A DNA stretch of 64,000 nucleotides from Pseudomonas sp. Choline-02u-1. Lineage in GTDB: Bacteria; Pseudomonadota; Gammaproteobacteria; Pseudomonadales; Pseudomonadaceae. Made by a program: the position numbers and the translations under genes. The DNA lies in assembly GCF_002836515.1 (NCBI RefSeq), contig NZ_PJBC01000066.1:278639-342638 (forward strand), written 5' to 3'. Below, piece after piece: positions 1-7,815 of this stretch; the first letter of the stretch is position 1; every line of letters begins with the position of its first letter. The notes beneath the pieces are model-generated. The model was not told where the DNA came from, searched no databases, and was given only the letters and a program-made list of their open reading frames with translations.

Positions 1-778
1 GTTCACCCAGTTCGGTCTGTACCGACTCCGGGCTGGCCAACTGACCGCGAATGAAATAGCCCTGACCGATGAAACTGGCGACATACGGCGTTGCCGGTTC
101 GTGGTAGAGGTTGTAGGGCGTGTCCCACTGTTCCAGCCGGCCTTCCTTGAACACACCCACGTGGTCGCTGACGGCGAAGGCTTCTTCCTGATCGTGGGTA
201 ACCAGAATTGCGCTGGTGCCACGGGCCTTGAGAATGTCGCGCACCTCATGGCTGAGCTTGCGGCGCAACTCGCCATCGAGGTTGGAAAACGGCTCGTCGA
301 GCAGCAGCAATTGCGGTTCCGGCGCCAGGGCGCGGGCGAGGGCGACCCGCTGTTGCTGGCCGCCGGAGAGCTCGTGGGGGTAGCGCTTGCCAAGGTTTTT
401 CAGGTTGACCAGTTCCAGCAGCTCCTCGACCACCCGCGATTTGTTCGGGTGCTTGCGGATGCCGAAGGCGATGTTGTCGGCCACGCTCAGGTGCGGAAAC
501 AGCGCGTAGTCCTGAAACACCATGCCGATCCGGCGTTTCTCCGGCGCCAGGGTGAAACCGGCACTGGACAGGGTTTCGCCACCGAGGGTGATTTCGCCTT
601 CATGCACCGGCTCGAAACCGGCGATGGCGCGCAGGGTGGTGGTCTTGCCGCAGCCGGAAGAGCCGAGCAGGCAGCCGATGTCGCCGGCGTTGAGGTGCAG
701 ATTGAGGTTCTGCACCACGCGTTGGTCTTGATAGCCGCAAGCGAGGTTGCGCAGGTTCAGCAGTAATTCATGGCTCAT
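1..778 (-). CDS. ABC transporter ATP-binding protein (partial, C-terminus outside window)
   Basis: Energises an ABC importer at the inner membrane; by resemblance it belongs to the FbpC/PotA group (ferric iron or polyamine type). Read from the minus strand, it begins MSHELLLNLRNLACGY and has a Walker A GSSGCGKTT (about residue 40), Q-loop VFQDYALFPH, signature LSGGQQQR and Walker B LLLLDEPFSNLD followed by the switch histidine VTHDQEEA. The ATG at 778 overlaps the argF stop codon (ATGA), so the two genes are probably translationally coupled. The C-terminal end runs off position 1. The substrate cannot be told from the ATPase alone, and no permease or binding protein lies in the window. Confidence 0.9.
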   Translation of the reverse strand, partial: MSHELLLNLRNLACGYQDQRVVQNLNLHLNAGDIGCLLGSSGCGKTTTLRAIAGFEPVHEGEITLGGETLSSAGFTLAPEKRRIGMVFQDYALFPHLSVADNIAFGIRKHPNKSRVVEELLELVNLKNLGKRYPHELSGGQQQRVALARALAPEPQLLLLDEPFSNLDGELRRKLSHEVRDILKARGTSAILVTHDQEEAFAVSDHVGVFKEGRLEQWDTPYNLYHEPATPYVASFIGQGYFIRGQLASPESVQTELGE

Positions 779-1698
779 GCGTGGTGATATGCCGGTTCGA
801 CGAGGAACTCGAGCAGGGCCTTCTGTGCGTGGAGACGGTTTTCTGCCTGATCCCAGGCGACGGAGCGCGGGTCATCGAGCAGGTCGAGACTGATTTCTTC
901 GCCACGGTGCGCCGGCAGGCAGTGCATGAACAGCACGTCCTCGGCAGCGAGGTCGAGCAGGGCACGGTTGACCTGGAACGGCGCGAACAGCTTGAGGCGC
1001 TTGGTAGTTTCCTCTTCCTGGCCCATCGAAGTCCAGACGTCGGTGCTGACCAGATGCGCGTCGCGTACGGCATCCTGCGGGTCGCGGACGATGGTCACGC
1101 GATCACCCGCCCTGGCGACAAACTCAGGGTTTGGCTCGTAACCTTCCGGGCAGGCAACGCGCAACTGGAAGTCGAACTGGATCGCCGCTTCTATATAGCT
1201 GTTGCACATGTTGTTGCCGTCACCGATCCAGGCCACGGTCTTGCCCTGGATCGAGCCACGATGTTCAAGAAAGGTCTGCATGTCGGCGAGCAACTGGCAC
1301 GGGTGCAGATCATCGGACAGGCCGTTGATCACTGGCACGCGCGAGTTGGCGGCGAATTCGGTGAGGGTGCTATGGGCGAAGGTGCGGATCATGACCGCAT
1401 CGAGCATGCTCGACATGACGATGGCGCAGTCGCTGATCGGCTCGCCGCGGCCCAGTTGAGTGTCGCGCGGGGACAGGAAAATTGCCTGGCCGCCGAGCTG
1501 GATCATGCCGGCCTCGAAGGAGATCCGGGTACGCGTCGAGGATTTCTCGAAGATCATCCCCAGCACGCGGTTTTTCAGTGGCTCGAACAGTACGCCGCGG
1601 TTACGCAGGTCCTTGAGCTCAACGCCTCGACGGATCACGCTGACCAGCTCTTCGGGCGTGCAATCCATCAGGGAGAGAAAGTGCCTTGCGCTCATCAT
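775..1698 (-). CDS. argF: Ornithine carbamoyltransferase, anabolic
   Basis: Converts ornithine and carbamoyl phosphate to citrulline in arginine biosynthesis (cytoplasmic trimer). The 307-residue product has the usual length. It carries the carbamoyl-phosphate motif STRTR at residues 54-58, the HPCQLLADM ornithine/carbamoyl segment and the HCLPA motif near residue 266. Two consecutive ATG codons (1698 and 1695) could start it; an AGG lies just upstream. The stop overlaps the ATG of the ABC ATPase gene by four bases. A candidate ArgR operator lies about 100 bp upstream, which fits repression by arginine. Confidence 0.97.
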   Translation of the reverse strand: MMSARHFLSLMDCTPEELVSVIRRGVELKDLRNRGVLFEPLKNRVLGMIFEKSSTRTRISFEAGMIQLGGQAIFLSPRDTQLGRGEPISDCAIVMSSMLDAVMIRTFAHSTLTEFAANSRVPVINGLSDDLHPCQLLADMQTFLEHRGSIQGKTVAWIGDGNNMCNSYIEAAIQFDFQLRVACPEGYEPNPEFVARAGDRVTIVRDPQDAVRDAHLVSTDVWTSMGQEEETTKRLKLFAPFQVNRALLDLAAEDVLFMHCLPAHRGEEISLDLLDDPRSVAWDQAENRLHAQKALLEFLVEPAYHHA

Positions 1699-1799
1699 TG
1701 ACTACCTTTTGCTACAGACCGCAGATGCTCAAAGCCTTGTTTAACGGAACAACGGGCGAGACCTGCGGCGTAAGCCGCACGGGGCGACGAAATAGGGGA

Positions 1800-1841
1800 A
1801 GGCGCGATATTGACACTAAATGTCGCGTTACGCCAATAGGC
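1800..1841. promoter_or_regulatory. Candidate ArgR operator upstream of argF
   Basis: TGTCGC at 1821-1826 is followed, after eight bases, by AA at 1835-1836. This matches the pseudomonad ArgR half-site TGTCGC-N8-AA. Exactly 21 bp earlier (1800-1805) lies AGGCGC, a 4/6 match that would form the second direct-repeat half-site. On the argF strand the site overlaps a possible TTGGCG -35 element. The rest of the 401-bp gap 1699-2099 holds a small perfect hairpin (TGCGGC/GCCGCA, 1764-1779) in the argF leader and no convincing gene. Binding is inferred, not shown. Confidence 0.45.
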
Positions 1842-2099
1842 TACGGTTTCAGCGGGATTCGGAGCGCGGACCGAGCATTTCGATCACGCATATTGAAGCC
1901 GGATTCAGTACAGCAGCGAGCCTCTTTGTACACTGGCCCCGCCGCGCTTGGCAATCCGGCGCGACGGCATCGGCGCGGCTTTGTTCGCTTCAAGAGCATT
2001 GGGCTGCGGATTCGCTTGGTCGGATGTTCAGGCTGAAACATTTGCTAAAGCAAAGTGCTGGGTTATAAATAAGTTTCGAGCGACGCAGGAAGCCTCCGC

Positions 2100-2390
2100 A
2101 TGGAATCGAAAGAACAACTGTTAATGGAACTGCTGGGCCACACGGCTCGCTCTCTGACTCATCTCACCGCGTCGGTCACCTCGATGTCTTTCGAGTTGCT
2201 GCGCAGTGACGACGAAGTGGTCAAATCCGCTGGCCGGCACATGATCGATCGCATGGCTACCATCAGCGCCGGGCTTGATGAGCACTGGCGATTGATCGGC
2301 GAACTCACCGGCGTGCACGTCGCCCACGAGCAGATCGAAACCATCCAGGAAATCCAGCTGGCTGCACCGCCGCAGTTGCCGCCGAACTGA
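2100..2390 (+). CDS. Conserved-looking small protein of unknown function
   Basis: A 96-residue soluble, acidic, largely helical protein starting MESKEQLLMELLGH. I do not recognise a domain. It has no signal peptide or membrane segment; the C-terminus ends in a proline/alanine-rich tail (APPQLPPN). GGAAG precedes the ATG by about 9 bases. It sits alone between argF (divergent) and the molybdopterin oxidoreductase gene. Base composition and codon use match the neighbours, which supports real coding, but the function is unknown. Confidence 0.7.
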   Translation: MESKEQLLMELLGHTARSLTHLTASVTSMSFELLRSDDEVVKSAGRHMIDRMATISAGLDEHWRLIGELTGVHVAHEQIETIQEIQLAAPPQLPPN

Positions 2391-2525
2391 TCGCGGCGAT
2401 TTATCGGCTGCCCTGATAACCGTCGATTCACAAGACGAACGTCGCTGGCGCCGCCTCTGCGCACGGGCCATAGTTTTGTTCCCGCGGGCGTAATTGCCTG
2501 CTCCCGAACAAGACAGAGACTGGCC

Positions 2526-4631
2526 ATGACCAAGACTCTCCATCACCGCGCGTGCCACCTGTGCGAAGCCATCTGCGGCCTGACCATCGAAACCACAGAA
2601 ACCGATGGCAACGTTGCGATCACCTCGATCAAGGGTGATGCCCTGGACACCTTCAGCCGCGGCCATATCTGCCCGAAAGCCGTAGCCCTGCAAGATATTC
2701 AGAACGATCCCGACCGCCTGCGCCAGCCAATGCGCCGGGTCGGCAGCGAGTGGCTGCCGATCGAATGGGACGAGGCGTTTGCGCTGGTGGCCGAGAAGTT
2801 GGCGGCGATTCAGGAACGTCACGGGCAGAACGCAGTGGCGGTCTATCAAGGCAACCCGAGCGTGCACAACTACGGGCTGATGACTCACAGCAATTACTTC
2901 CTGGGTTTGTTGAAAACGCGCAATCGCTACTCGGCAACGTCGGTCGATCAACTGCCGCATCACCTCAGCAGCTATCTGATGTATGGCCACGGCTTGCTAT
3001 TGCCGATTCCGGACATCGATCACACCGATTTCATGCTGATCCTCGGCGCCAACCCGCTGGCTTCCAACGGCAGCATAATGACCGTGCCGGACGTTGAGAA
3101 GCGCCTGAAAGCGATTCAGGCGCGCGGCGGTAAAGTTGTGGTGGTCGATCCGCGCCGCAGCGAAACCGCAGCGATAGCCGACCAGCACGTCTTCGTTCGC
3201 CCGGGTGGCGATGCGGCGTTACTGTTCGGCATGCTCAATACGCTGTTCAGCGAAGGCCTGACCCGCGACAACCATTTGCCGGTCGATGGCCTTGATGAGG
3301 TGCGCGACGCCGTGGCGTCGTTCACCGCCGAAGCCATGAGTCCATTGTGCGCGGTGCCTGCCGAACAGATCCGCCAACTGGCGCGCGATTTCGCCGCTGC
3401 GCCAAGTGCAGTCTGCTACGGGCGCATGGGCGTTTCGACGCAGGCGTTCGGCACCTTGTGCCACTGGGTCGTGCAACTGATCAATCTGGTCACCGGCAAC
3501 CTCGATCGCGTTGGCGGTGCGCTGTGCACTGAGCCGGCGGTGGATCTGGTGGCGTCGACCTCGGGCGGGCATTTCAACAAATGGCAGAGCCGGGTTTCCG
3601 GGCGGCCGGAATACGGCGGCGAGTTGCCGGTCTCGGCGCTCGCCGAAGAAATGCTCACGGAAGGCGAGGGGCAGATCCGCGCCATGATCACCGTGGCTGG
3701 TAACCCGGTGCTTTCGACACCCAATGGCCGGCAGTTGGAACAGGCGCTGGACGGCCTCGACTTCATGCTCAGCATCGACCTGTACATCAACGAAACCACG
3801 CGTTATGCCGATCTGATCCTGCCGTCGACATCGGCGCTGGAGAACGATCACTACGACACCACTTTCAACCTGTTCGCCGTGCGCAACGTCACCCGCTTCA
3901 ACCGCGCGATTCTCGCCAAGCCCGAGGGCGCTTTGCATGACTGGGAGATTTTCGTCGGGCTGGCCAAGGCGTTCGCCGAGAAGACCGGCAAAGAGCTGAA
4001 ACCGACCATGCCGCCAGCGAAGATGATCGATATGGGGCTGCGCATGGGCCGCTACGGTGAGGCGTCTGAGCACAAGTTGTCACTGGCGACGCTGTTCGAT
4101 CATCCGCACGGCATTGATCTGGGGGCGCTGCAGCCGAATCTGGCGTCACGTCTGAAAACGCCGAATCAGCGCATACAGGCCGCACCGCCGGAGATTCTCG
4201 CCGACCTGGCGCGCTTTGCCGCATTGCAAGCGCCGGCTGCCGATGAACTGCTGATGATCGGCCGCCGCCATGTGCGCAGCAACAATTCCTGGATGCACAA
4301 TTTTCATCGACTGGTGAAAGGCAAGCCGCGGCATCAATTGCTGATGCACCCGGATGACCTGACCAGTCGTGGCCTGGCCGATGGGCAACGGGTTCGGGTG
4401 AGTTCGCGGGTCGGGCAGATCGAAGTGGAAGTACTCGCCAGTCTCGACATGATGAAAGGCGTGGTCAGTCTGCCCCACGGTTGGGGCCATGCGCGCCCGG
4501 GCGTGCAGATGGCGATCGCCAGCGGCCAGCCGGGGTCGAGCGCCAACGACCTGACCGATGAATGTCAGCTTGACGAACTGTCGGGCAACGCGGCGTTGAA
4601 CGGAGTGCCGGTGACAGTGGCGGCAGCTTGA
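2526..4631 (+). CDS. Molybdopterin oxidoreductase, FdhA/DMSO-reductase superfamily
   Basis: A 701-residue bis-MGD molybdenum or tungsten oxidoreductase of unassigned substrate. The N-terminus has a 4Fe-4S site with C10, C13, C17 and C49 (the last in HICPKA). The body has the superfamily pattern (ILGANPLASNGS, VDPRRSETA, GRMGVSTQAFGT), and the C-terminal molydopterin dinucleotide-binding domain includes HPDDLTSRGL and LPHGWGH. No twin-arginine leader is visible, so it is likely cytoplasmic. No electron-transfer partner subunit is adjacent; it appears to be a stand-alone gene, as in other pseudomonads. The Mo ligand residue cannot be assigned with certainty by eye. Confidence 0.9.
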   Translation: MTKTLHHRACHLCEAICGLTIETTETDGNVAITSIKGDALDTFSRGHICPKAVALQDIQNDPDRLRQPMRRVGSEWLPIEWDEAFALVAEKLAAIQERHGQNAVAVYQGNPSVHNYGLMTHSNYFLGLLKTRNRYSATSVDQLPHHLSSYLMYGHGLLLPIPDIDHTDFMLILGANPLASNGSIMTVPDVEKRLKAIQARGGKVVVVDPRRSETAAIADQHVFVRPGGDAALLFGMLNTLFSEGLTRDNHLPVDGLDEVRDAVASFTAEAMSPLCAVPAEQIRQLARDFAAAPSAVCYGRMGVSTQAFGTLCHWVVQLINLVTGNLDRVGGALCTEPAVDLVASTSGGHFNKWQSRVSGRPEYGGELPVSALAEEMLTEGEGQIRAMITVAGNPVLSTPNGRQLEQALDGLDFMLSIDLYINETTRYADLILPSTSALENDHYDTTFNLFAVRNVTRFNRAILAKPEGALHDWEIFVGLAKAFAEKTGKELKPTMPPAKMIDMGLRMGRYGEASEHKLSLATLFDHPHGIDLGALQPNLASRLKTPNQRIQAAPPEILADLARFAALQAPAADELLMIGRRHVRSNNSWMHNFHRLVKGKPRHQLLMHPDDLTSRGLADGQRVRVSSRVGQIEVEVLASLDMMKGVVSLPHGWGHARPGVQMAIASGQPGSSANDLTDECQLDELSGNAALNGVPVTVAAA

Positions 4632-4728
4632 GCAGGTCTGTCGGGGAGACCGAGCGTGGCGCTCGGGATTCCGTTACAATGCGCCACCGTGCCGACCTCT
4701 GAGTCGGAAAGTTCAGCCGAGGTGCTCC

Positions 4729-5070
4729 ATGGATATCATCGAAACGATTAAAGAGCAGATTGCCAACAACACCATTCTGCTTTACATGAAAGGCTCGCCG
4801 AATGCCCCGCAGTGCGGCTTCTCCGCAAAAGCTGCGCAAGCCGTGATGGCCTGTGGCGAAAAGTTCGCTTACGTGGACATCCTGCAGAACCCGGAAATCC
4901 GCGCCAACCTGCCGAAATACGCCAACTGGCCGACTTTCCCGCAGCTTTGGGTCGGCGGTGAGCTGGTCGGCGGCAGCGACATCATGACCGAGATGGCTGC
5001 AGACGGTTCGCTGCAAAGCACCATCAAGGCAGCTGTCGAAGCGGCTGCGGCGAACAAGTCCGAAGCCTGA
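4729..5070 (+). CDS. grxD: Monothiol glutaredoxin Grx4/GrxD
   Basis: Binds and transfers 2Fe-2S clusters with glutathione in the cytoplasm. The 113-residue product has the diagnostic CGFS active site with C29, followed by the conserved WPTFPQLWVGGELVGG glutathione-binding segment. A GAGGTG Shine-Dalgarno precedes the ATG at 4729. Length and motifs match the single-domain monothiol class. A paired REP element and a bidirectional terminator follow. Confidence 0.97.
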   Translation: MDIIETIKEQIANNTILLYMKGSPNAPQCGFSAKAAQAVMACGEKFAYVDILQNPEIRANLPKYANWPTFPQLWVGGELVGGSDIMTEMAADGSLQSTIKAAVEAAAANKSEA

Positions 5071-5085
5071 TCAGGCTTTATGTAA

Positions 5086-5170
5086 GAGCGGGCTTGCTCG
5101 CGAATGCGGTGTATCAGTCAACGTCTACTTTTCTGATATACCGCTTTCGCGAGCAAGCCCGCTCCCACAG
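5086..5170. repeat. Paired REP element (REPIN-like)
   Basis: Two inverted copies of GAGCGGGCTTGCTCGCGAA (5086 onward, and its complement ending at about 5170) flank a roughly 40-bp unrelated spacer. The same arms recur at 25949-26042 and 30839-30934. Located just 3' of grxD. This is the classical short palindromic family of Pseudomonas. Confidence 0.9.
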
Positions 5171-5200
5171 GATCTGCATCCGATCCGGAACTTGCCAAAC

Positions 5201-5238
5201 AAAAAGCCCCGCACCTCGAAAGAGGGCGGGGCTTTTTA
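5201..5238. terminator. Bidirectional rho-independent terminator between grxD and bfr
   Basis: AAAAAGCCCCGC and GCGGGGCTTTTT form a GC-rich stem with A and T tracts on both sides, so it can serve the convergent grxD and bfr transcripts. Confidence 0.9.
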
Positions 5239-5257
5239 GTGACTTGCGAGTGTCAGA

Positions 5258-5731
5258 TCACTCTTCGCCCATCTGCGACTGCAGATAGTTTTCCAGGCCG
5301 ATCTTGTCGATCAGGCCGAGCTGGGTTTCCAGCCAGTCGATATGTTCTTCTTCCGACTCGAGAATGTCTTCGAGCAGTTCACGGCTGCCGAAGTCGCCAA
5401 CGGTTTCGCAATGGGCGATGGCGGCTTTCAGGTCGGCGTGGCCAGTCTTTTCGATGCGCAGGTCGCATTCGAGCATTTCGCGGGTGTGTTCGCCGATGTG
5501 CAGCTTGCCCAGGTCCTGCACGTTCGGCAGGCCTTCAAGGAACAGAATGCGCTTGATCAGCTTGTCTGCGTGTTTCATCTCGTCGATGGATTCTTTGTAT
5601 TCGTGCTTGCCGAGCTTGTTCAGACCCCAATCTTCATACATGCGCGCATGCAGAAAGTACTGATTGATCGCGACCAGCTCATTGGCAAGGATCTTGTTGA
5701 GATGCTGGATGACTGTAATGTCGCCTTTCAT
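5258..5731 (-). CDS. bfr: Bacterioferritin, haem-binding (BfrB type)
   Basis: Iron-storage 24-mer with ferroxidase centre. The 157-residue product keeps all ferroxidase ligands (E18, E51, H54, E94, E127, H130) and the haem ligand M52, so it is the haem-binding BfrB-like type rather than a FtnA ferritin. The next upstream gene on the same strand is bfd, its known electron-donor partner in P. aeruginosa. The promoter region (5732-5887) is notably AT-rich. The bfd terminator at 5888-5918 implies separate transcription. Confidence 0.96.
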   Translation of the reverse strand: MKGDITVIQHLNKILANELVAINQYFLHARMYEDWGLNKLGKHEYKESIDEMKHADKLIKRILFLEGLPNVQDLGKLHIGEHTREMLECDLRIEKTGHADLKAAIAHCETVGDFGSRELLEDILESEEEHIDWLETQLGLIDKIGLENYLQSQMGEE

Positions 5732-5887
5732 GATCGGAGTCCTGCCCTGTATTAACCGTATATAGGCGGAGTTTGAGCTTGGTGTTTATAAGTGTCAAAC
5801 CTAAGTTATTGAATAATAAATGAAAATTAATCGGAATAAGAATGTTTGTGTTCCGCGTCTGGACGCTAAGCAATTGATTTTCAGGCA

Positions 5888-5918
5888 TAAAAAAACCGGA
5901 CATCAAGTCCGGTTCTTT
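5888..5918 (-). terminator. Rho-independent terminator of bfd
   Basis: ACCGGAC/GTCCGGT stem with a run of T on the minus strand (AAAAAA at 5889-5894 on plus), directly 3' of bfd. Confidence 0.85.
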
Positions 5919-5931
5919 GAAATGAGGGTGT

Positions 5932-6150
5932 TTACGCAGCAGTAAATTCTACCGAGTACGGGATGGCTGCCTGGGCGGTTTGCAGCTTGGTCAGGGTTTC
6001 GCGCACGACTTCCTTGGCAAGGCAGGCGCATTTGCCACACTGGCTGGCGACGCCGGTGGCTTGGCGAACTTCTTTGTAGCTGCAGCATCCTTCATAGATC
6101 GCTTCGCGGATCTGTCCGTCCGTGACGCCGGTGCAGAGGCAAACATACAT
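5932..6150 (-). CDS. bfd: Bacterioferritin-associated ferredoxin
   Basis: Small 2Fe-2S protein that reduces bacterioferritin to release stored iron. With the start MYVCLCTGV (ATG at 6150), the 72-residue product has cluster cysteines C4, C6, C38 and C41, the Bfd pattern. An in-frame ATG at 6180 would add ten residues, but it overlaps the promoter side and is not in the family, so 6150 was chosen. A Fur-like box lies about 50 bp upstream, consistent with induction under iron limitation. Confidence 0.95.
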   Translation of the reverse strand: MYVCLCTGVTDGQIREAIYEGCCSYKEVRQATGVASQCGKCACLAKEVVRETLTKLQTAQAAIPYSVEFTAA

Positions 6151-6197
6151 AAGTAATAACCGTCGCTGGTTGTGACTCAATTGCGATGGATCTTAAT

Positions 6198-6216
6198 GTT
6201 AACGAGAATGATTGTC
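6198..6216. promoter_or_regulatory. Candidate Fur box upstream of bfd
   Basis: GTTAACGAGAATGATTGTC matches the 19-bp Fur consensus GATAATGATAATCATTATC at 14 of 19 positions. It lies 48-66 bp upstream of the bfd ATG, where an operator would be expected for an iron-starvation gene. Confidence 0.65.
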
Positions 6217-6462
6217 AAAGTGCTTTCGGAACGCTTCGTAACCTATTTGCCTGCGACTGACGAACGGTATTTTTCGGGCACTCGCCTGACCCAATGAATA
6301 CGCAGTGGATACCCGAACAGGGAAAATCCGTTACGGACAGGCCAAACACCCGGTGTATGATGGTCGTCCCTTGCGAAGAGGGTTCGTGTCACAGGGCTGT
6401 CGCCTGAGGGTGACAGGCTGGCCCGGAGCCTGAACTTCAAGTCTTTACACCAGGAGATATCA
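6217..6462 (+). other. Peroxiredoxin upstream region with leader hairpin
   Basis: Together with the bfd promoter this makes a 312-bp gap (6151-6462). It has no convincing gene. TGTCAC (6387-6392) and GTGACA (6410-6415) form an imperfect hairpin in what is probably the 5' untranslated leader of the peroxiredoxin gene; CAGGAG precedes its ATG. No clear OxyR site could be picked out by eye. Confidence 0.4.
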
Positions 6463-7065
6463 ATGAGCGTACTCGTAGGCAAACAAGCCCCAGACTTCAC
6501 CGTCCCGGCCGTACTCGGCAATGGCGAGATCGTTGACAGCTTCACCCTGTCCTCGGCCATCAAAGGCAAATACGGCCTGGTGTTTTTCTACCCACTGGAC
6601 TTCACCTTCGTCTGCCCGTCCGAGCTGATCGCTCTGGACAACCGCATGGCCGACTTCAAGGCACGCAACGTTGAAGTGATCGCTGTGTCGATCGACTCGC
6701 ACTTCACCCACAACGCCTGGCGCAATACCCCGGTCAACAATGGCGGCATCGGTCAGGTGAAATACACCATGGCTGCCGACATGAAGCACGACATCGCCAA
6801 GGCCTACGACGTTGAATCCGAAGGCGGCGTGGCTTTCCGTGGCGCATTCCTGATCGACGACAAAGGCGTGGTTCGCTCGCAGATCATCAACGACCTGCCG
6901 CTGGGCCGTAACATGGAAGAGCTGATCCGTCTGGTCGACGCGCTGCAATTCCACGAAGAGCACGGCGAAGTCTGCCCGGCCAACTGGAAAAAAGGCGACA
7001 AAGGCATGAACGCTTCGCCAGAAGGCGTTGCGGCTTACCTGACCGAGAACGCTGCTGCCCTGTAA
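6463..7065 (+). CDS. Typical 2-Cys peroxiredoxin (AhpC/TSA family)
   Basis: Reduces hydrogen peroxide and organic peroxides in the cytoplasm. The 200-residue product has the peroxidatic cysteine C51 in DFTFVCPSE and the resolving cysteine C171 in GEVCPANW, which is the arrangement of typical 2-Cys enzymes. CAGGAG Shine-Dalgarno upstream. No ahpF-type reductase is next to it, so the reductant (thioredoxin or other) is open. The neighbour order (bfd upstream, rnt downstream) is the same as in P. aeruginosa. Confidence 0.95.
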   Translation: MSVLVGKQAPDFTVPAVLGNGEIVDSFTLSSAIKGKYGLVFFYPLDFTFVCPSELIALDNRMADFKARNVEVIAVSIDSHFTHNAWRNTPVNNGGIGQVKYTMAADMKHDIAKAYDVESEGGVAFRGAFLIDDKGVVRSQIINDLPLGRNMEELIRLVDALQFHEEHGEVCPANWKKGDKGMNASPEGVAAYLTENAAAL

Positions 7066-7081
7066 GGCGCAACGTCGAGGT

Positions 7082-7112
7082 AAAAAAACCGGCCCATGTG
7101 GCCGGTTTTTTC
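7082..7112. terminator. Bidirectional terminator, peroxiredoxin / rnt
   Basis: AAAACCGGCC-CATGT-GGCCGGTTTTTT stem with A and T tracts on both sides, between the converging peroxiredoxin and rnt genes. Confidence 0.9.
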
Positions 7113-7137
7113 ATGCGCGGGATTTGATTGACGAGGA

Positions 7138-7815
7138 TCAGTCGTCGAAGTCTTCCCAACCGCCCATTTGCTTCCAGCGATTGACGATGCCGCAGAACAG
7201 CTCAGCGGTCTTTTCGGTGTCGTAACGCGCCGAGTGCGCTTCACGACCGTCGAAATCGATGCCAGCGGCCTGGCAGGCTTTGGCCAGCACGGTTTGACCG
7301 TACGCCAGACCCGCCAGCGTCGCGGTGTCAAAACTGGAGAACGGGTGGAACGGGTTGCGCTTCATGTCCAGTCGCGCAACTGCTGCGTTGAGGAAGCCCA
7401 GATCGAAGCTGCTGTTATGCCCGACCAGAATCGCCCGTTTGCAGCCGTTGGCCTTCAGCGCCTTGCGGATGCCACGGAAGATGTCGGTCAGCGCGGTTTC
7501 TTCGCTGACGGCCATGCGCAGCGGGTGATCGAGCTTGATCCCGGTGAACTCCAGCGCTGCCGCTTCAACGTTCGCACCTTCGAATGGCTCGACGCGGAAG
7601 AAGTAGGTGTGATCCGGGTAGACGAAACCCTTTTCATCCATGGCGATGGTGGTCGCGGCAATCTCCAGCAAGGCGTCGGTGGCCGCGTTGAAGCCACCGG
7701 TTTCTACGTCGACGACAACCGGCAGGTAGCCGCGAAAACGTGCTGCCATCGGGTGACGGGAACCGCCGCCGCCATTTTGACCGTCCAGCTCGTCGTCGAA
7801 ATGCTCTTCACTCAC
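7138..7815 (-). CDS. rnt: Ribonuclease T
   Basis: DEDDh 3'-5' exoribonuclease that trims the CCA end of tRNA and matures 5S and 23S rRNA. The 225-residue product has Exo I VVDVETGGFN, Exo II GHNSSFDLGFL and Exo III AHSARYDTEKTAEL, where the histidine places it in the DEDDh class. Start ATG 7815 overlaps the pyrC stop by four bases (ATGA), making an operon pyrC-rnt. Confidence 0.96.
   Translation of the reverse strand: MSEEHFDDELDGQNGGGGSRHPMAARFRGYLPVVVDVETGGFNAATDALLEIAATTIAMDEKGFVYPDHTYFFRVEPFEGANVEAAALEFTGIKLDHPLRMAVSEETALTDIFRGIRKALKANGCKRAILVGHNSSFDLGFLNAAVARLDMKRNPFHPFSSFDTATLAGLAYGQTVLAKACQAAGIDFDGREAHSARYDTEKTAELFCGIVNRWKQMGGWEDFDD

Noticed and set aside
101..766. 221-codon plus-strand frame over the ABC ATPase
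   Set aside because: The minus strand encodes intact Walker A, signature and Walker B motifs; the plus frame is a shadow.
1764..1779. TGCGGC/GCCGCA hairpin in the argF leader considered as attenuator
   Set aside because: Stem is only six base pairs with no T run and no leader peptide; ArgR-type repression explains control better.
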